Source of the DNA: Ignavibacteria bacterium
GTDB taxonomy: Bacteria; Bacteroidota; Ignavibacteria; Kapaibacteriales; UBA4661
Direction: 5' to 3'
Length of the DNA stretch: 64,000 nt
Assembly: GCA_013298775.1 (NCBI GenBank)
Contig: JAAFIV010000007.1
Location: forward strand, 1 to 64,000
How positions within the stretch are numbered: position 1 is the stretch's first letter; the number at the start of each line of letters is the position of its first letter. The notes beneath the pieces are model-generated. The model had not been told where the DNA came from. It saw nothing but the letters and a program-made list of their open reading frames with translations, and searched no databases. Positions 51,204 through 61,090 of this stretch are shown here, piece by piece. The translations under genes were made by a program, and so were the position numbers.

Positions 51204-53363
51204 TCATCGCTCCTGCGGCGTTTCAATCAAAACCCGCACCGTGCGAGAATAGAAGCGACCTTCTGGTAAATCGTTGTTGTACAATTCAATACTTGCACCG
51301 TAACCGCGCACATTTGTTTTGAGCTGCTCTGCCGTGAAACCCAGCATTTGTGCGACGTTGGAAGCGCGTTGCAAGGAAAGTTGTTCGTTAAATTCTGCCA
51401 AGCCTGTGCGGTCGGTGAAGCCATCCACGCGCACCGTTGAGCGAGGTTTGATGCGGCTTTGAATGAGTTTTAGCATAGGTGATTGCTCTTGCGTAATGGT
51501 ACTTTTTGCAAAATCAAACAAAATCAAATTAAAGCGTTCCAACAATTTTCCTGCAACAAATGATGCCGTGCGATGTTCAGCAGCTTCGCGCTCTTCTTGT
51601 ACGCGCTCGAAAGCGAGTTCCTGCACGGAAGAACGATGCACAATTCCTGCGCTATCGGTACACAAAAGCTCGTATTCAAGAGGCTTTAGGGCTTTTTCTT
51701 CTGAAATGCCAGCATTCATGCTGAGTTTATTGCGTTCTTCTTCGTCCATCGTCCATTCGACGCGCTCTGGCGGCTGTCCTTTTCCCTGAAACTCCCTCAC
51801 CAAACTTCCTTGCTGGCGCACCGCAATTTTCCACGACACGCAAGTAAAAAGATTCTGCAAGCGTGGTACAAAGCGGACGTTAGGAACAATGAGCGCACGA
51901 GCGGTGTCAATCAAGGTAATGTTTTCCAGCACGGCGGGCGTATCAGAGCGGAGTTCTACGCGGCGATTTTCGGCTTGTTTTTCTGCTTCACTGAGCGGCA
52001 ACGACGGCGTAGTGGGACTTGTGGGCGATTCTTGCAATTTTAAACGTGATTCGGGGATGCTCCAAATCTCCCGCAAATACCGTTGTATCAAGCGTCCGCG
52101 CACTTTCGCAACGTCCGCGCGAGATTTTTCCGCCGTGAAATTATCCGTGCAGCCATGAATGGTGAGTGTGGCAGCAGGATACCGCAGAAGCCGCTCCGCA
52201 ACAACGTTCAGCACGTGATAATACGAATGCTCTTTCGGAACAAGTTCAACAACAGGCGAAAGTTTTGTCTCGCGGAAAGCGCGTGTTTGCTCGCTTGTGA
52301 GCGTGGCGTAGCGGTCGGGTAGCGTTGTGGAATTGATGCCATCGAAAAAAATGTACGGCAAAAGCGGCAGTACGCTCCGTGAGATGTTTTGCTGAACGCG
52401 AAGCAAAATTGCGTCCGTTTCGCGTACCGCATTTGTTTCTTCTACAAGACTGAATGCTTGCACAGCAAGTATTGGTGCTGGCTTTGCGGTGTCAATTGGC
52501 GGCGGTGGTGCTGGTTTCGGTGTTTCGGGTAAAGGAACACTCGCCGAAATGCCCGCACGAATTTGATGCAGAAACCACGTATTTGCGGCACTTGCAGAGG
52601 GCGGCAAAAGCGCACTCGAAAAAGCATTCGTGAGTGCGAAAGTGTAGGAAATTTCTGGCGTAATACGCAGCTTTTCCCCCAGCAAAAAATCATAGCCAAT
52701 TCCGCCCAGCGCGTGGAGTTGCAAAGGCTGGACGTAGCGTAATGGCGTGTTTTCTTGGAGAATAATTCGCCTGTCGAATTGTGGTGTAAGCCCGCCTGTA
52801 CCGCCCATTGGTGATACAATCTCAAGTGCGCGAGAATACGTCGGCGCAAGCAAATAGGCGGCACGCACACCCGCCCGCAGCGAAAATCCCACCCCGAAAG
52901 GATGCCATTCTGCCAGCAATTCCGCACCAATACTGGGCAACGAGACATTCACCTCTTGTAAAAAATAGCTCGTTGTATCAACCGTATTATCTCGTAGAAT
53001 CCGCATGGGAGCTAGTTCGCGCGTCGTGAGCCGTGCATTGTGCTGAGAAAATACGCCGCGCACCTGCAAGGAAACTGCATCATTTGGAAAAAGTGTCAGT
53101 CCAACGCCAGCAAATATGCCACTTCCAAGACCTTCTTGAAAGTTTGGTGGCAGTATTCCGCCATCGTTGCGAAAATCGTACAGTTGTATAGCATCAAACT
53201 CAAGGAAATCTGCGCTGTGGCGGTTATTCGCGTAGCCCGCCGTTATGCCGATACGCGGCGCATTGTTCGTGGTTTGGGCGAAAAGTAGTTGTGCCGCAAA
53301 TGCAAGGAATAGTGCGGCGGAGAGGAGTGTTTTGGTGCAGTTATTTTGAAAGGAATTGCGCAT
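51204..53363 (-). CDS. OmpA-family outer-membrane protein with two OmpA-like regions
   Basis: This 719-residue protein has a signal peptide (1-29, ending LLFAQ) and an N-terminal beta-barrel-like region (about 35-280). A proline-rich linker (PETPKPAPPPPIDTAKPAP) follows. A first, weak OmpA-like stretch lies at about 335-475 (LLPYIFFDGINST, TLTIHGCTDNFTAEKSRADV, AENRRVEL). The clear C-terminal OmpA domain is at about 605-715 (LILFDFAKSTITQEQSPMLK, VRVDGFTDRTGLAEFNEQLS, YSRTVRVLIET). It should connect the outer membrane to peptidoglycan. Two OmpA modules in one chain are uncommon. It lies in the same direction as the giant secreted protein upstream and is separated from it by element A8. Confidence 0.88.
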   Translation of the reverse strand: MRNSFQNNCTKTLLSAALFLAFAAQLLFAQTTNNAPRIGITAGYANNRHSADFLEFDAIQLYDFRNDGGILPPNFQEGLGSGIFAGVGLTLFPNDAVSLQVRGVFSQHNARLTTRELAPMRILRDNTVDTTSYFLQEVNVSLPSIGAELLAEWHPFGVGFSLRAGVRAAYLLAPTYSRALEIVSPMGGTGGLTPQFDRRIILQENTPLRYVQPLQLHALGGIGYDFLLGEKLRITPEISYTFALTNAFSSALLPPSASAANTWFLHQIRAGISASVPLPETPKPAPPPPIDTAKPAPILAVQAFSLVEETNAVRETDAILLRVQQNISRSVLPLLPYIFFDGINSTTLPDRYATLTSEQTRAFRETKLSPVVELVPKEHSYYHVLNVVAERLLRYPAATLTIHGCTDNFTAEKSRADVAKVRGRLIQRYLREIWSIPESRLKLQESPTSPTTPSLPLSEAEKQAENRRVELRSDTPAVLENITLIDTARALIVPNVRFVPRLQNLFTCVSWKIAVRQQGSLVREFQGKGQPPERVEWTMDEEERNKLSMNAGISEEKALKPLEYELLCTDSAGIVHRSSVQELAFERVQEEREAAEHRTASFVAGKLLERFNLILFDFAKSTITQEQSPMLKLIQSRIKPRSTVRVDGFTDRTGLAEFNEQLSLQRASNVAQMLGFTAEQLKTNVRGYGASIELYNNDLPEGRFYSRTVRVLIETPQER

Positions 53364-53395
53364 AAAAAGTTAAAAATTACTTTCCATTCTTTAAT

Positions 53396-53474
53396 AGTGG
53401 CACAGACATTCCTGTCTGTGAGTATTGGTGCGGGATTCAGGCGGCAAAACACAGACAAGAATGTCTGTGCCACT
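53396..53474. repeat. Palindromic element A8
   Basis: Arms 53396-53420 and 53450-53474 pair over 25 bp with one mismatch; CTTTA and TAAAG extend the stem. The loop has the family consensus TGCGGGATTCAGGCGG. Confidence 0.92.
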
Positions 53475-53501
53475 AAAGGCAAGCCTCTACAACATAATTC
53501 T

Positions 53502-56500
53502 TTACCGCACAAGCGAAAGCGTTGTCGAATACACTTCCGCGCCAGAGCGAATCTGAAGAAAATATATTCCAGAAGCAAGATTTGATGCGGGAATGCGAAG
53601 CGTCGTGCTACCAGCAGCTTGTATGCCTTCATGCACAACAAGCGTTGTACCAAGCATTGTCGTGGCTGAAACCGTGATGAATGCTGCTTCGCGTAAGTTC
53701 AAACTCATGCGGATTTCGTCTTGCGCGGGCTGCGGCGCAATCGAAACGGCTGTGAGGTTTGGCGCGAACACAAGGCGTGGTGAGCCTCCTGCGTAGTTAA
53801 TGCCTCGTGTGCGCAAAATCGCAGGTACGCCCGTTTGAACCTGAACACCGCTTACAAAGGCGCGTTCAAGCTGCACAGTGGAAATGGTTGCATTGCCAAT
53901 AAGCCCACGTGCGCGAAGACGTACAAATGGCTCTCCTGCTTGCGTTGAGGCAATCGTGGTGCGGAATTCCAGTAATTGGCTGAGAGTACCTCCTTTATTC
54001 TCAAACGAGCTTTTCTGCGGCGTGGGAGCGATAATATCCAGCATACCTGCATTTTGTACGCGAAGGCTGAACGCTGCATCCATTCCCGCTTCCACGCCTT
54101 GTGCATTGCGCAAAAAAAGCGGGATTTCTCGAATTTCTCCCACACCATGCGCAATCGTATCGGGTAATGCCACCAAACCCGCAATAATTCGTGCTTGCAG
54201 GGGAATTGCCATCCCGCGTCCGCAGGAATCGAAGAGGCGCACGGTGTCGCGCATCATCCCGCCCGCACTGCCTTGAAAGCGCACCCACGCTTCTGTTTGC
54301 CGTCCGGGAGGAAGCGGGTTCATTCCCAACGAATCCAGCAGGAATGCGCCCACGCGGACTGGCAGCGAAAAACCTTGCGCAAGCGTTCCCGTGTTGCGAA
54401 TAGTAATGATGCGGGTTGAAGGGGTGTTTACGGCGAGTGGCGAGAAATCTAGTCCGGGCGAAAGTGCCTGAATGCCTGATGAATCCTTGCGAATCGTGAG
54501 CAAAATAGTGGCATTCGTCAAATTTACCGCATTCGTCCGAAAGCGCAGCATTGCGGTAAACGTGCCGAGTTGCGGCGTTTCAGCGAGAATGGTAATGCGC
54601 CCTTGTCCCGTGCGAGCAGGAATGGTGCGGTCTGCGTGGACAATGCGAAAGGTTGCCGTTGGCGGATGTTCCAGTGAAAGCTCGTCAATGCGCAGTTCGT
54701 CCGTGCCAATACTTTGAAGCGCGATGCTGATACTCGTAGAATACTCGCAAAGAAGCCGCGTGGAGACGTTTTGCAGCGCGGCAATACGCGCTTCCTTACG
54801 CACCTCCGCACTGAGCGTTATGTTTGTGGAGCGAATGCAGTTTGGCGCAAGTAATGATGCGGCTTGCAGGGGAATTGCTCGCATAGCTGAAAAACCTGCA
54901 CGGTTGCCCAGAAAGCGCACAACAAGGCGTGATTGCTCGCTTGGCGGCGTAACGGCGGGTTCGACGCGCTCCAGCACAAAGCTCGAATCTATGCGGAGAT
55001 TGGCAATATTTTGGAAAGAATTATTTGTCGCAGCTTGCCAGAGAAGCGGCACGGTGCCTGTGTTTGTGAGGAGAACGGTATCGCGCAGTTCGCTTGATTC
55101 TTGCACGGTTGAAAACTGCACCGAGCCTGTATTTGTGCGCATTCCGACGGAATCTTTATTGCCGACAATCGTTACACGCACCTCGCCTGAGGCATCGCGC
55201 GAAACGTCGTTGGTTTGGAAAATGAGCGTTGCGGTATGTTGTCCAGTGGTACGCGGTTCGTAGCGGAAGCGGAGTGTTGATGCGGCTTGGGGGGCAAGCG
55301 TTGTTGTGCTGATTTGGAACGTAGAGCGCGGAAAGTGCGTAGAATCAAGAACGGTGGATGGTGGGAATTCTAAACGAAACCCCGAAATCCGCAATTCCGC
55401 TTCACCTTCATTCACAAAGCGGATGACGGCTTCGGTGCTTGCTTCACAGAAAAGGCGTGGAAGGCGCACGGTGTCTTGCACGGCGAGGCGCGGTTCGGGC
55501 GCGAGAACGCTGGCGGCAAATTGCAAGCGCGTTACGGTTTTGCACGTGTCTTGCATGGGAATTTCAAGGCTTGTAAAAATGCTGCCTTCGCTGCGCTGCC
55601 CTGTGAAGCGCATGGTTACTGTTGCAGTAGAATTTGGCTGAAGCGTTTCTGGCTGCATGGATTCCCACACGAACACATCGTTCAAGCGGCGTGGAAACTG
55701 GGGAGCGAGGAATGGTGCGCCGCCTGTGTTTTTGAGTTCCAGTGTGCGCGTTGCGGCTTGCCCAAAGCCAACGCGCCCGAAATTGACGGTTTCTGTACTC
55801 CATTCGTAGCGGTAGAGCGTCGTATTGCCGCGAAGCCTGATGATACGTTGCTGCGGGCGCGGGTCGTCGGAATCAACAATGATGAGGTTTTGCACTGTGC
55901 CGCTTTGAAAGGGCGTGTAGCGAGCGGTAAAGCGCACGGTATCAAGCGGCTGAATCACAAATGGGAGCGCGGACGACACTGCACGGAAATGAGGATTGTC
56001 GCCAAAAATCATTGCATTGATGCGAAGCGGCTTTCCGCCTTGATTGGTAAGACGTACCGTCGCTTCGCTGCTTGCTTGGCAAAGAAGCGTCCCGAAATTC
56101 ATCAGCGTATCCATTTCCAAGCGCGGCTCGTCTGGCAAGATGCGTCCTTCCACGACGAGCAGATGCCGTGCGGCGGCGCATTCCAAAAGCTGGATGGAAT
56201 CCCGCACCACGCCTGTATTTTCCGTGCCAAGAACCGTAAAATGCAAACGCGCCGTGCCACCTGCGGGAACAATGCGCGGTGAAATACTATCCAGCCAAAA
56301 CCTTCCCGCCATGCTGCGAAATTGCTGTGCGCCGCTATTCATGCCGCCTCCAAGACTGCCGCCGCTACCAGACTGCGTTTGAATACTTTGCGCCGTGTCC
56401 GCCGTCAGCCCCGTGCGCCCAAGCACGAGCGGGCGTGTGCTGGCATTACGAAAAAGAACGCTTGCTGTCGTGCTGCGGGATTGGAGAAGAATGCCGAGAT

Positions 56501-58925
56501 TTTGCCGAATGTTGCCAGTGCCATCGCTGCTTGGCGGCATGGTCGCTGCTTGTACCGCAAGTGTATCATTGCGCCCTGAAAGCAGGATAGTTCCTTGCAA
56601 CGTACCGCTTGTGTCAATGAGTGCCATCGTCGCAGAACGCGCTCCGAAGCTGCCAGTACTGCGTGGTGAGAAGCGTATGGTGAAGGTTGCCCGCCCGCCG
56701 CGTTCAGGAAGAGTGAATGCTTCGCTGCTTCCGTTTGTCGTTGTGATAAACTGAATGCCGCGTGGCGCAGTGTTTGCGTTTGTTATGAGCGTGAAATCGT
56801 CTGCGTGGGTGCCGGAAATGCGTGGGAGAAAAAGCGTTATCGCTCTACTGGCAAGATTTCCCACCGAAACCCTGATAGTTTCTGTTGTTGTGCCGCATTG
56901 CAAGGTGGAAAAATTCGCATTTTCAATGGTCAATGCGCCGCGTGGGAGAATGGTCCAAAAATCGTTGGAAACGTCCTGCTGGCAAGGAACATCGTCAATG
57001 TTTACGCTCAGAATAATTGCCGTTCCATCCTGCGCAGTTCCACGATAGGGGAGCAGACCGCTCACAAGGGTTCGGTTGGTTGATTTTACTGAACTATAGA
57101 GCAGAAGTCGCTTGCCATCAGGACTCCATTGGATAGGCATTCCTTGAAAAGTGCGTCGCTCAAGGGCATTGGTATCATCGGGAAAGGGAAGCTGGATGGT
57201 TTGCACGAGGCAGCCTGTGATGCTATTCCAGATGCCGATGGTACTCGTGTACGTATCTTGCCAGTCGTTTCTCGGAGTTGTCGGCGGCTTGTAGAGAAAT
57301 GAAGCTATGAAGCGGTTATCGGGACTCCAGACCACATTGGAGGCTTGCTGTCCAGAGTGTAGCCCGTTATTGCTCGAATGATTCCCCCAGACACCGTTCC
57401 AAAACGCTCGACTAAAGGTATTTGGAAGTTGCGTGAAAATAACACCTGGTTCTATATTCAGAATGAACATTTGTGGAGAAAGATCGCCTATTTGCGACGA
57501 TACACCTTCCAGTAAATACCACTTGCTGTCAGAACTCCATCTATTTCCACCCCAGTCATTACTGTTTCGTATATAGGGCGGAGAAACGAATTTTGTTACA
57601 AGATTGCCCGTGTGAGAATTGTAGAAGAAATAGGTAAGACCTTGAACGTTAAAATTGGGAGAACCTTCAGTAAACATGAGCAGAGAATCATTCGGCGACC
57701 ATATCCGCCCGCCCCAACCGTTCAAAATACCATTGTTGGGTGCGCCGTTGATAGTCTGAAGAATAGCACCAGTGCGGGTACTGCGCACGGTATATCCGCG
57801 AAAAGAGCAACCCGCAGCCGAATCAAATTCCATGCGAAGCATTCGCTCCCCGTCATTGCTAATGGTGGAGTAAGTGTAAGCACTCCCCCAATACTGCGAG
57901 TTGCACCAACTCAAATTTGCTCCCCCAAAAATGACATCGTTATACTGCGTCGGTGTACCAGAGAGAGCATTACTCATAGCGTTCAGACGAAGAAGCACTG
58001 TGCGGAGGGTATCGCCGAAGCCGTCGGTGCGGGAGCTAAAAAAACGATGTTGCTCCATTATCAGCACTTCCGAACCGCCGCCCGTCCATTGCATGGATAC
58101 GATTTGGCTGGAGTTGCCTTGTCTGGGAATACTGAGCGTACGACGAAGCATTCCTGTTTCTGCCGCAAATATGCCTATCGTCGTATCGTTCAGAAGTGAA
58201 AGAAGGCTAGTATTGTCAGGACTCCAGAGTTGTTGTGATTGCCTATTCCCATTTCCATTCCAATAATACCCAAGCGCGCCCAATCCAAACCATCTGTCAT
58301 TGAAACGAAGGGAAGGTATATTGGTGCTGTACGTCGGAAGTTTGTAGAGCAAAGCTCCTGTTTTGCCGTCGCGGACTTCGGTGTATTGCTCTGACCATCC
58401 GTAATATACACCTCCATTGGGGTAGTACAGAGGTTTGCCAAAAGTGGTAACAAGAATTTTTGTGCCGTCAGGGCTGAAATTAACGGTTTCGTTGCTCAAT
58501 GGAGTTGTACTGGTAGAGATATGCTGCTCGGTTGGCTTGATACTAAACTGCACCAAACGCCGCCCCACAGGGAGCGTGGAGTCGCCAGGCAAGCCAAGAA
58601 CGCGGAAGAGGCAGGAATCGCTGGGCGTGTCGGGAACATTGCGCCAAAGGTATTCCCCGCCGCGAGCGGTATCGGTGAGGAATATCCACGTCCGCCCAGC
58701 ATTGATGCTATATTCCAAGCGAACACGCTGCGTGGTGTCGGTGCCAGACCAGCGTAGGGTGTAGTCCCGCCCTGATTGTATCAGTTCGCCGCCATTTGGC
58801 TGGATGACTTGGAAAGAAGGCATTGTTTGAGCGCGGAGGTTTATCGTCCACAAGGCGCAGAACATCAGGGCGCAGAGGGAATGATAGTTCTTCGCACGAA
58901 GCGAGCATTTCAGAAACAATTTCAT
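53502..58925 (-). CDS. giant secreted protein: propeller, ASH repeats, type IX sorting domain
   Basis: This 1807-residue protein has a leader (1-33). An Ig-like domain follows (IQPNGGELIQSGRDYTLRWS), then a WD40-like region up to about residue 640 (LWSPDNTSLLSLLNDTT, IQWSPDGKRLLLYSS). Several ASH/HYDIN-type choice-of-anchor D modules come next, each opening with a Cys motif (LLCQASSEATVRLTNQGGKP, FCEASTEAVIRFVNEGEAEL, LLCEYSTSISIALQSIGTDE). The final 85 residues resemble a type A type IX sorting domain (VSIAPQPAQDEIRMSLNLRE, NLASGIYFLQIRSG). It is likely exported through PorV/SprA-type T9SS and attached or released at the cell surface. Similar proteins are abundant in this phylum; the biological role is unknown. 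It is the longest gene in the window. Confidence 0.92.
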   Translation of the reverse strand: MKLFLKCSLRAKNYHSLCALMFCALWTINLRAQTMPSFQVIQPNGGELIQSGRDYTLRWSGTDTTQRVRLEYSINAGRTWIFLTDTARGGEYLWRNVPDTPSDSCLFRVLGLPGDSTLPVGRRLVQFSIKPTEQHISTSTTPLSNETVNFSPDGTKILVTTFGKPLYYPNGGVYYGWSEQYTEVRDGKTGALLYKLPTYSTNIPSLRFNDRWFGLGALGYYWNGNGNRQSQQLWSPDNTSLLSLLNDTTIGIFAAETGMLRRTLSIPRQGNSSQIVSMQWTGGGSEVLIMEQHRFFSSRTDGFGDTLRTVLLRLNAMSNALSGTPTQYNDVIFGGANLSWCNSQYWGSAYTYSTISNDGERMLRMEFDSAAGCSFRGYTVRSTRTGAILQTINGAPNNGILNGWGGRIWSPNDSLLMFTEGSPNFNVQGLTYFFYNSHTGNLVTKFVSPPYIRNSNDWGGNRWSSDSKWYLLEGVSSQIGDLSPQMFILNIEPGVIFTQLPNTFSRAFWNGVWGNHSSNNGLHSGQQASNVVWSPDNRFIASFLYKPPTTPRNDWQDTYTSTIGIWNSITGCLVQTIQLPFPDDTNALERRTFQGMPIQWSPDGKRLLLYSSVKSTNRTLVSGLLPYRGTAQDGTAIILSVNIDDVPCQQDVSNDFWTILPRGALTIENANFSTLQCGTTTETIRVSVGNLASRAITLFLPRISGTHADDFTLITNANTAPRGIQFITTTNGSSEAFTLPERGGRATFTIRFSPRSTGSFGARSATMALIDTSGTLQGTILLSGRNDTLAVQAATMPPSSDGTGNIRQNLGILLQSRSTTASVLFRNASTRPLVLGRTGLTADTAQSIQTQSGSGGSLGGGMNSGAQQFRSMAGRFWLDSISPRIVPAGGTARLHFTVLGTENTGVVRDSIQLLECAAARHLLVVEGRILPDEPRLEMDTLMNFGTLLCQASSEATVRLTNQGGKPLRINAMIFGDNPHFRAVSSALPFVIQPLDTVRFTARYTPFQSGTVQNLIIVDSDDPRPQQRIIRLRGNTTLYRYEWSTETVNFGRVGFGQAATRTLELKNTGGAPFLAPQFPRRLNDVFVWESMQPETLQPNSTATVTMRFTGQRSEGSIFTSLEIPMQDTCKTVTRLQFAASVLAPEPRLAVQDTVRLPRLFCEASTEAVIRFVNEGEAELRISGFRLEFPPSTVLDSTHFPRSTFQISTTTLAPQAASTLRFRYEPRTTGQHTATLIFQTNDVSRDASGEVRVTIVGNKDSVGMRTNTGSVQFSTVQESSELRDTVLLTNTGTVPLLWQAATNNSFQNIANLRIDSSFVLERVEPAVTPPSEQSRLVVRFLGNRAGFSAMRAIPLQAASLLAPNCIRSTNITLSAEVRKEARIAALQNVSTRLLCEYSTSISIALQSIGTDELRIDELSLEHPPTATFRIVHADRTIPARTGQGRITILAETPQLGTFTAMLRFRTNAVNLTNATILLTIRKDSSGIQALSPGLDFSPLAVNTPSTRIITIRNTGTLAQGFSLPVRVGAFLLDSLGMNPLPPGRQTEAWVRFQGSAGGMMRDTVRLFDSCGRGMAIPLQARIIAGLVALPDTIAHGVGEIREIPLFLRNAQGVEAGMDAAFSLRVQNAGMLDIIAPTPQKSSFENKGGTLSQLLEFRTTIASTQAGEPFVRLRARGLIGNATISTVQLERAFVSGVQVQTGVPAILRTRGINYAGGSPRLVFAPNLTAVSIAPQPAQDEIRMSLNLREAAFITVSATTMLGTTLVVHEGIQAAGSTTLRIPASNLASGIYFLQIRSGAEVYSTTLSLVR

Positions 58926-59008
58926 ACGACAATGAGGAAAATTGCAGAAGGTCAGGGATACCGGAGAAGCGCGTAGAATCTTGGGTTTCAGGTCGTCAGA
59001 TAGTCAGG

Positions 59009-59107
59009 CGTGAGGCTCTCAATTCTTATTGAGGGTCTCACTATCGGTACATATTTGCTTTTCGTGGCGTAAAGTGAGACCCTCACTAGGAAGTGAGAGC
59101 CTCACAC
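59009..59107. repeat. Palindromic element D
   Basis: GTGAGGCTCTCAA and TTGAGGGTCTCAC at the left are mirrored by GTGAGACCCTCAC and GTGAGAGCCTCAC at the right around a 45-base centre. The same module lies nested inside B5. Confidence 0.88.
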
Positions 59108-59132
59108 TTTGCCAATGTTTCGTCGTCGTCAA

Positions 59133-60614
59133 TTAGTAATTATCAATCTGCGCACGTTGCAATTTGCTGGAGAAATCCACGTACACCGATTTCCATTCGG
59201 TGAAGATTTCAAACGCTGTCCAGCCGCCTTCGCGGTGTCCATTGCCCGTGCCTTTTACGCCGCCAAAGGGCATATGCGCTTCTGCGCCAATCGTCGGCGC
59301 GTTGATATAGGTGATGCCCGCTTCGATGTCGCGGATGGCGCGGAAAGCGCGGTTTACGTCGCTGGTGAACATACTCGATGACAAACCGTAGGCGCAATCA
59401 TTGATAAGCTCAATCGCGTGTTCAAAAGATTCCGCTTTAGAAACCGACAATACGGGACCGAAAATTTCCTCGCGGAAAATACGCATATTCGGCGTAACAT
59501 CAAGGAAAATAGTCGGTTTTACGAAGCAGCCTGCGCTCAGTTTACCGTTGTCGTCGCGTCCGCCGCCCAAAGCCAAGTTCGCGCCTTCGTTGCGACCGAT
59601 TTCGATGTATTTCTCAATCTTCGCTAACTGACGCTCGTTAATCACGGGACCAACTTCGGTATCTTTCTCCAAGCCAGGTCCCAAGCGGAGTTTGGAAGCG
59701 CGGGTGATGAGTTTATTCGTGAAATCATCGTAAATATCTTTGTGAACAATAAGGCGCGAAGTTGCCGTACAACGCTGTCCCGTCGTGCCGAATGCGCCCC
59801 AAAGTACGCCTTCCAGCGCGAGGTCTTGGTCAGCGTCTTCCATGACGGCAAGCGCGTTTTTGCCACCCATTTCAAGCGAGCATTTTTTGTTCATTTCGCC
59901 GCATTTTGCCGCGATTTTCTTCCCTGTTTCGGTCGAGCCAGTAAAGCCAATCAAACGCACGTCGGGATGCTCCACAAGTGCGCTTCCAGCCTCGCCCGCA
60001 CCGTGAACAACATTGAACACGCCTGTTGGCAAGCCCGCTTCTTCCAAAATTTCTGCAAAGATATTCGCTGAGTGCGGGGAATCGTCCGACGGCTTGAACA
60101 CAACGGTATTGCCGCACACGAGCGCGGGGATGATTTTCCATGACGGCACGGCTATCGGGAAGTTCCACGCAGTAATGATGCCGCATACGCCAATCGGCAT
60201 ACGGAACGACATATTCATTTTATTTTCCATTTCGCTCGGCGCATTGTAGCCAAACAAACGACGACCTTCGGTAGCCGCATAGTAACAGGTATCAATGGCT
60301 TCCTGCACGTCGCCGGCGGTCTCGAAAGTTGGCTTGCCCATTTCGCGGGTCATGATGCGGGAAAGCTCTTCTTTGCGACGAGCAAAAATATCGCCCGCTT
60401 TGCGCAAAATATCGCCGCGCTTTGGCGCAGGCATGAGCATCCATGCGCGTTCTGCGGCTTTGGCGGCGCGTACCGCAGCATCCACATCTGCCGCATCCGA
60501 TGCGGGAAATGTGCCGATAACTTCACGCTGGTCGGCGGGATTGAGATTTTCAAATGTTTTTCCGGATGCCGCAGCAACCCATTTTCCGTTGATGTAATTT
60601 TTGAACTGTTCCAT
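59133..60614 (-). CDS. NAD(P)-dependent aldehyde dehydrogenase
   Basis: This 493-residue enzyme oxidises an aldehyde to an acid. Landmarks are the N-terminal [20 protein letters not shown], substrate/coenzyme region [34 protein letters not shown], the general base Glu in [16 protein letters not shown] and the nucleophile Cys in [16 protein letters not shown]. The C-terminal [10 protein letters not shown] and [16 protein letters not shown] are intact. It resembles class 7 and semialdehyde-type members, but the substrate cannot be fixed by eye. It starts at the MEQFKNYIN methionine. It stands alone between elements D and B6. Confidence 0.92.
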   Translation of the reverse strand: MEQFKNYINGKWVAAASGKTFENLNPADQREVIGTFPASDAADVDAAVRAAKAAERAWMLMPAPKRGDILRKAGDIFARRKEELSRIMTREMGKPTFETAGDVQEAIDTCYYAATEGRRLFGYNAPSEMENKMNMSFRMPIGVCGIITAWNFPIAVPSWKIIPALVCGNTVVFKPSDDSPHSANIFAEILEEAGLPTGVFNVVHGAGEAGSALVEHPDVRLIGFTGSTETGKKIAAKCGEMNKKCSLEMGGKNALAVMEDADQDLALEGVLWGAFGTTGQRCTATSRLIVHKDIYDDFTNKLITRASKLRLGPGLEKDTEVGPVINERQLAKIEKYIEIGRNEGANLALGGGRDDNGKLSAGCFVKPTIFLDVTPNMRIFREEIFGPVLSVSKAESFEHAIELINDCAYGLSSSMFTSDVNRAFRAIRDIEAGITYINAPTIGAEAHMPFGGVKGTGNGHREGGWTAFEIFTEWKSVYVDFSSKLQRAQIDNY

Positions 60615-60651
60615 GATGCGAAAAATTCCTTTGTGGTTTTGTGAGATTTAA

Positions 60652-60830
60652 TGAGGAGTTCACCTTACACACTGCACGCACTTCCCTCACCCCTCGTCCC
60701 GAAGACGGTACGAGACCCTCTCCCAAAGGGCGAGGGTTAGAAGGCAGAAGATTCTGAAGCCCTCTCCCTCTGGGAGAGGGTTGGGTGAGGGCGGTATTGC
60801 TTGGCTTGTGTAAAGTGACTGAGGAGTTCA
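60652..60830. repeat. CTCTCCC element B6 flanked by 11-bp direct repeats
   Basis: TGAGGAGTTCA occurs at 60652-60662 and 60820-60830. The enclosed 157 bp begin with a TTACACA motif and end with TGTGTAA, then hold the CTCTCCC core. The direct repeats look like a target-site duplication. Confidence 0.85.
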
Positions 60831-60872
60831 GGGGAAACACACGAATGCTACGACGCATCCACACACAAATAT

Positions 60873-60918
60873 AAAACGCGCTTTGCAGGCTACAAAGCGA
60901 AGCTACAAAGCGCGTTTT
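60873..60918 (-). terminator. terminator after the small ribosomal protein gene
   Basis: AAAACGCGCTTTG (60873-60885) and its perfect complement (60906-60918) form a stem around a 20-base loop. It begins ten bases after the stop codon at 60929. Confidence 0.8.
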
Positions 60919-60928
60919 TTTCATTTAC

Positions 60929-61024
60929 TTAGCGTTTTTTCTTTTTATGACGATTCTTGCGTAAGCGTTTTTTCCGCTTGTGCGTCGCCATTTTATGGCG
61001 TTTGCGTTTTTTTCCGCATGGCAT
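60929..61024 (-). CDS. small ribosomal protein, AURKAIP1/COX24 (mS38-like) type
   Basis: This 31-residue, extremely basic protein begins MPCGKKRKRHKMATHKRKKR and continues with LRKNRHKKKKR. It matches the AURKAIP1/COX24 domain proteins of Bacteroidota, related to mitoribosomal protein mS38 and found near the decoding region of the small subunit. AAGGA eight bases before the ATG supports the start. It lies 66 bp downstream of the TPR gene and has its own terminator. It is too short for most gene finders, yet the family match is strong. Confidence 0.9.
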   Translation of the reverse strand: MPCGKKRKRHKMATHKRKKRLRKNRHKKKKR

Positions 61025-61090
61025 AGCGCAGTTCCTTAAAAATGTGGGGTAAATTGTTGATTATTTAATCGTTGTTTGCTTTTGAATTAT

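Noticed and set aside
55476-56282. 268-codon plus-strand frame inside the giant gene
   Set aside because: It is the antisense of the ASH-repeat region, with Cys/Arg/His-rich composition and no domain.
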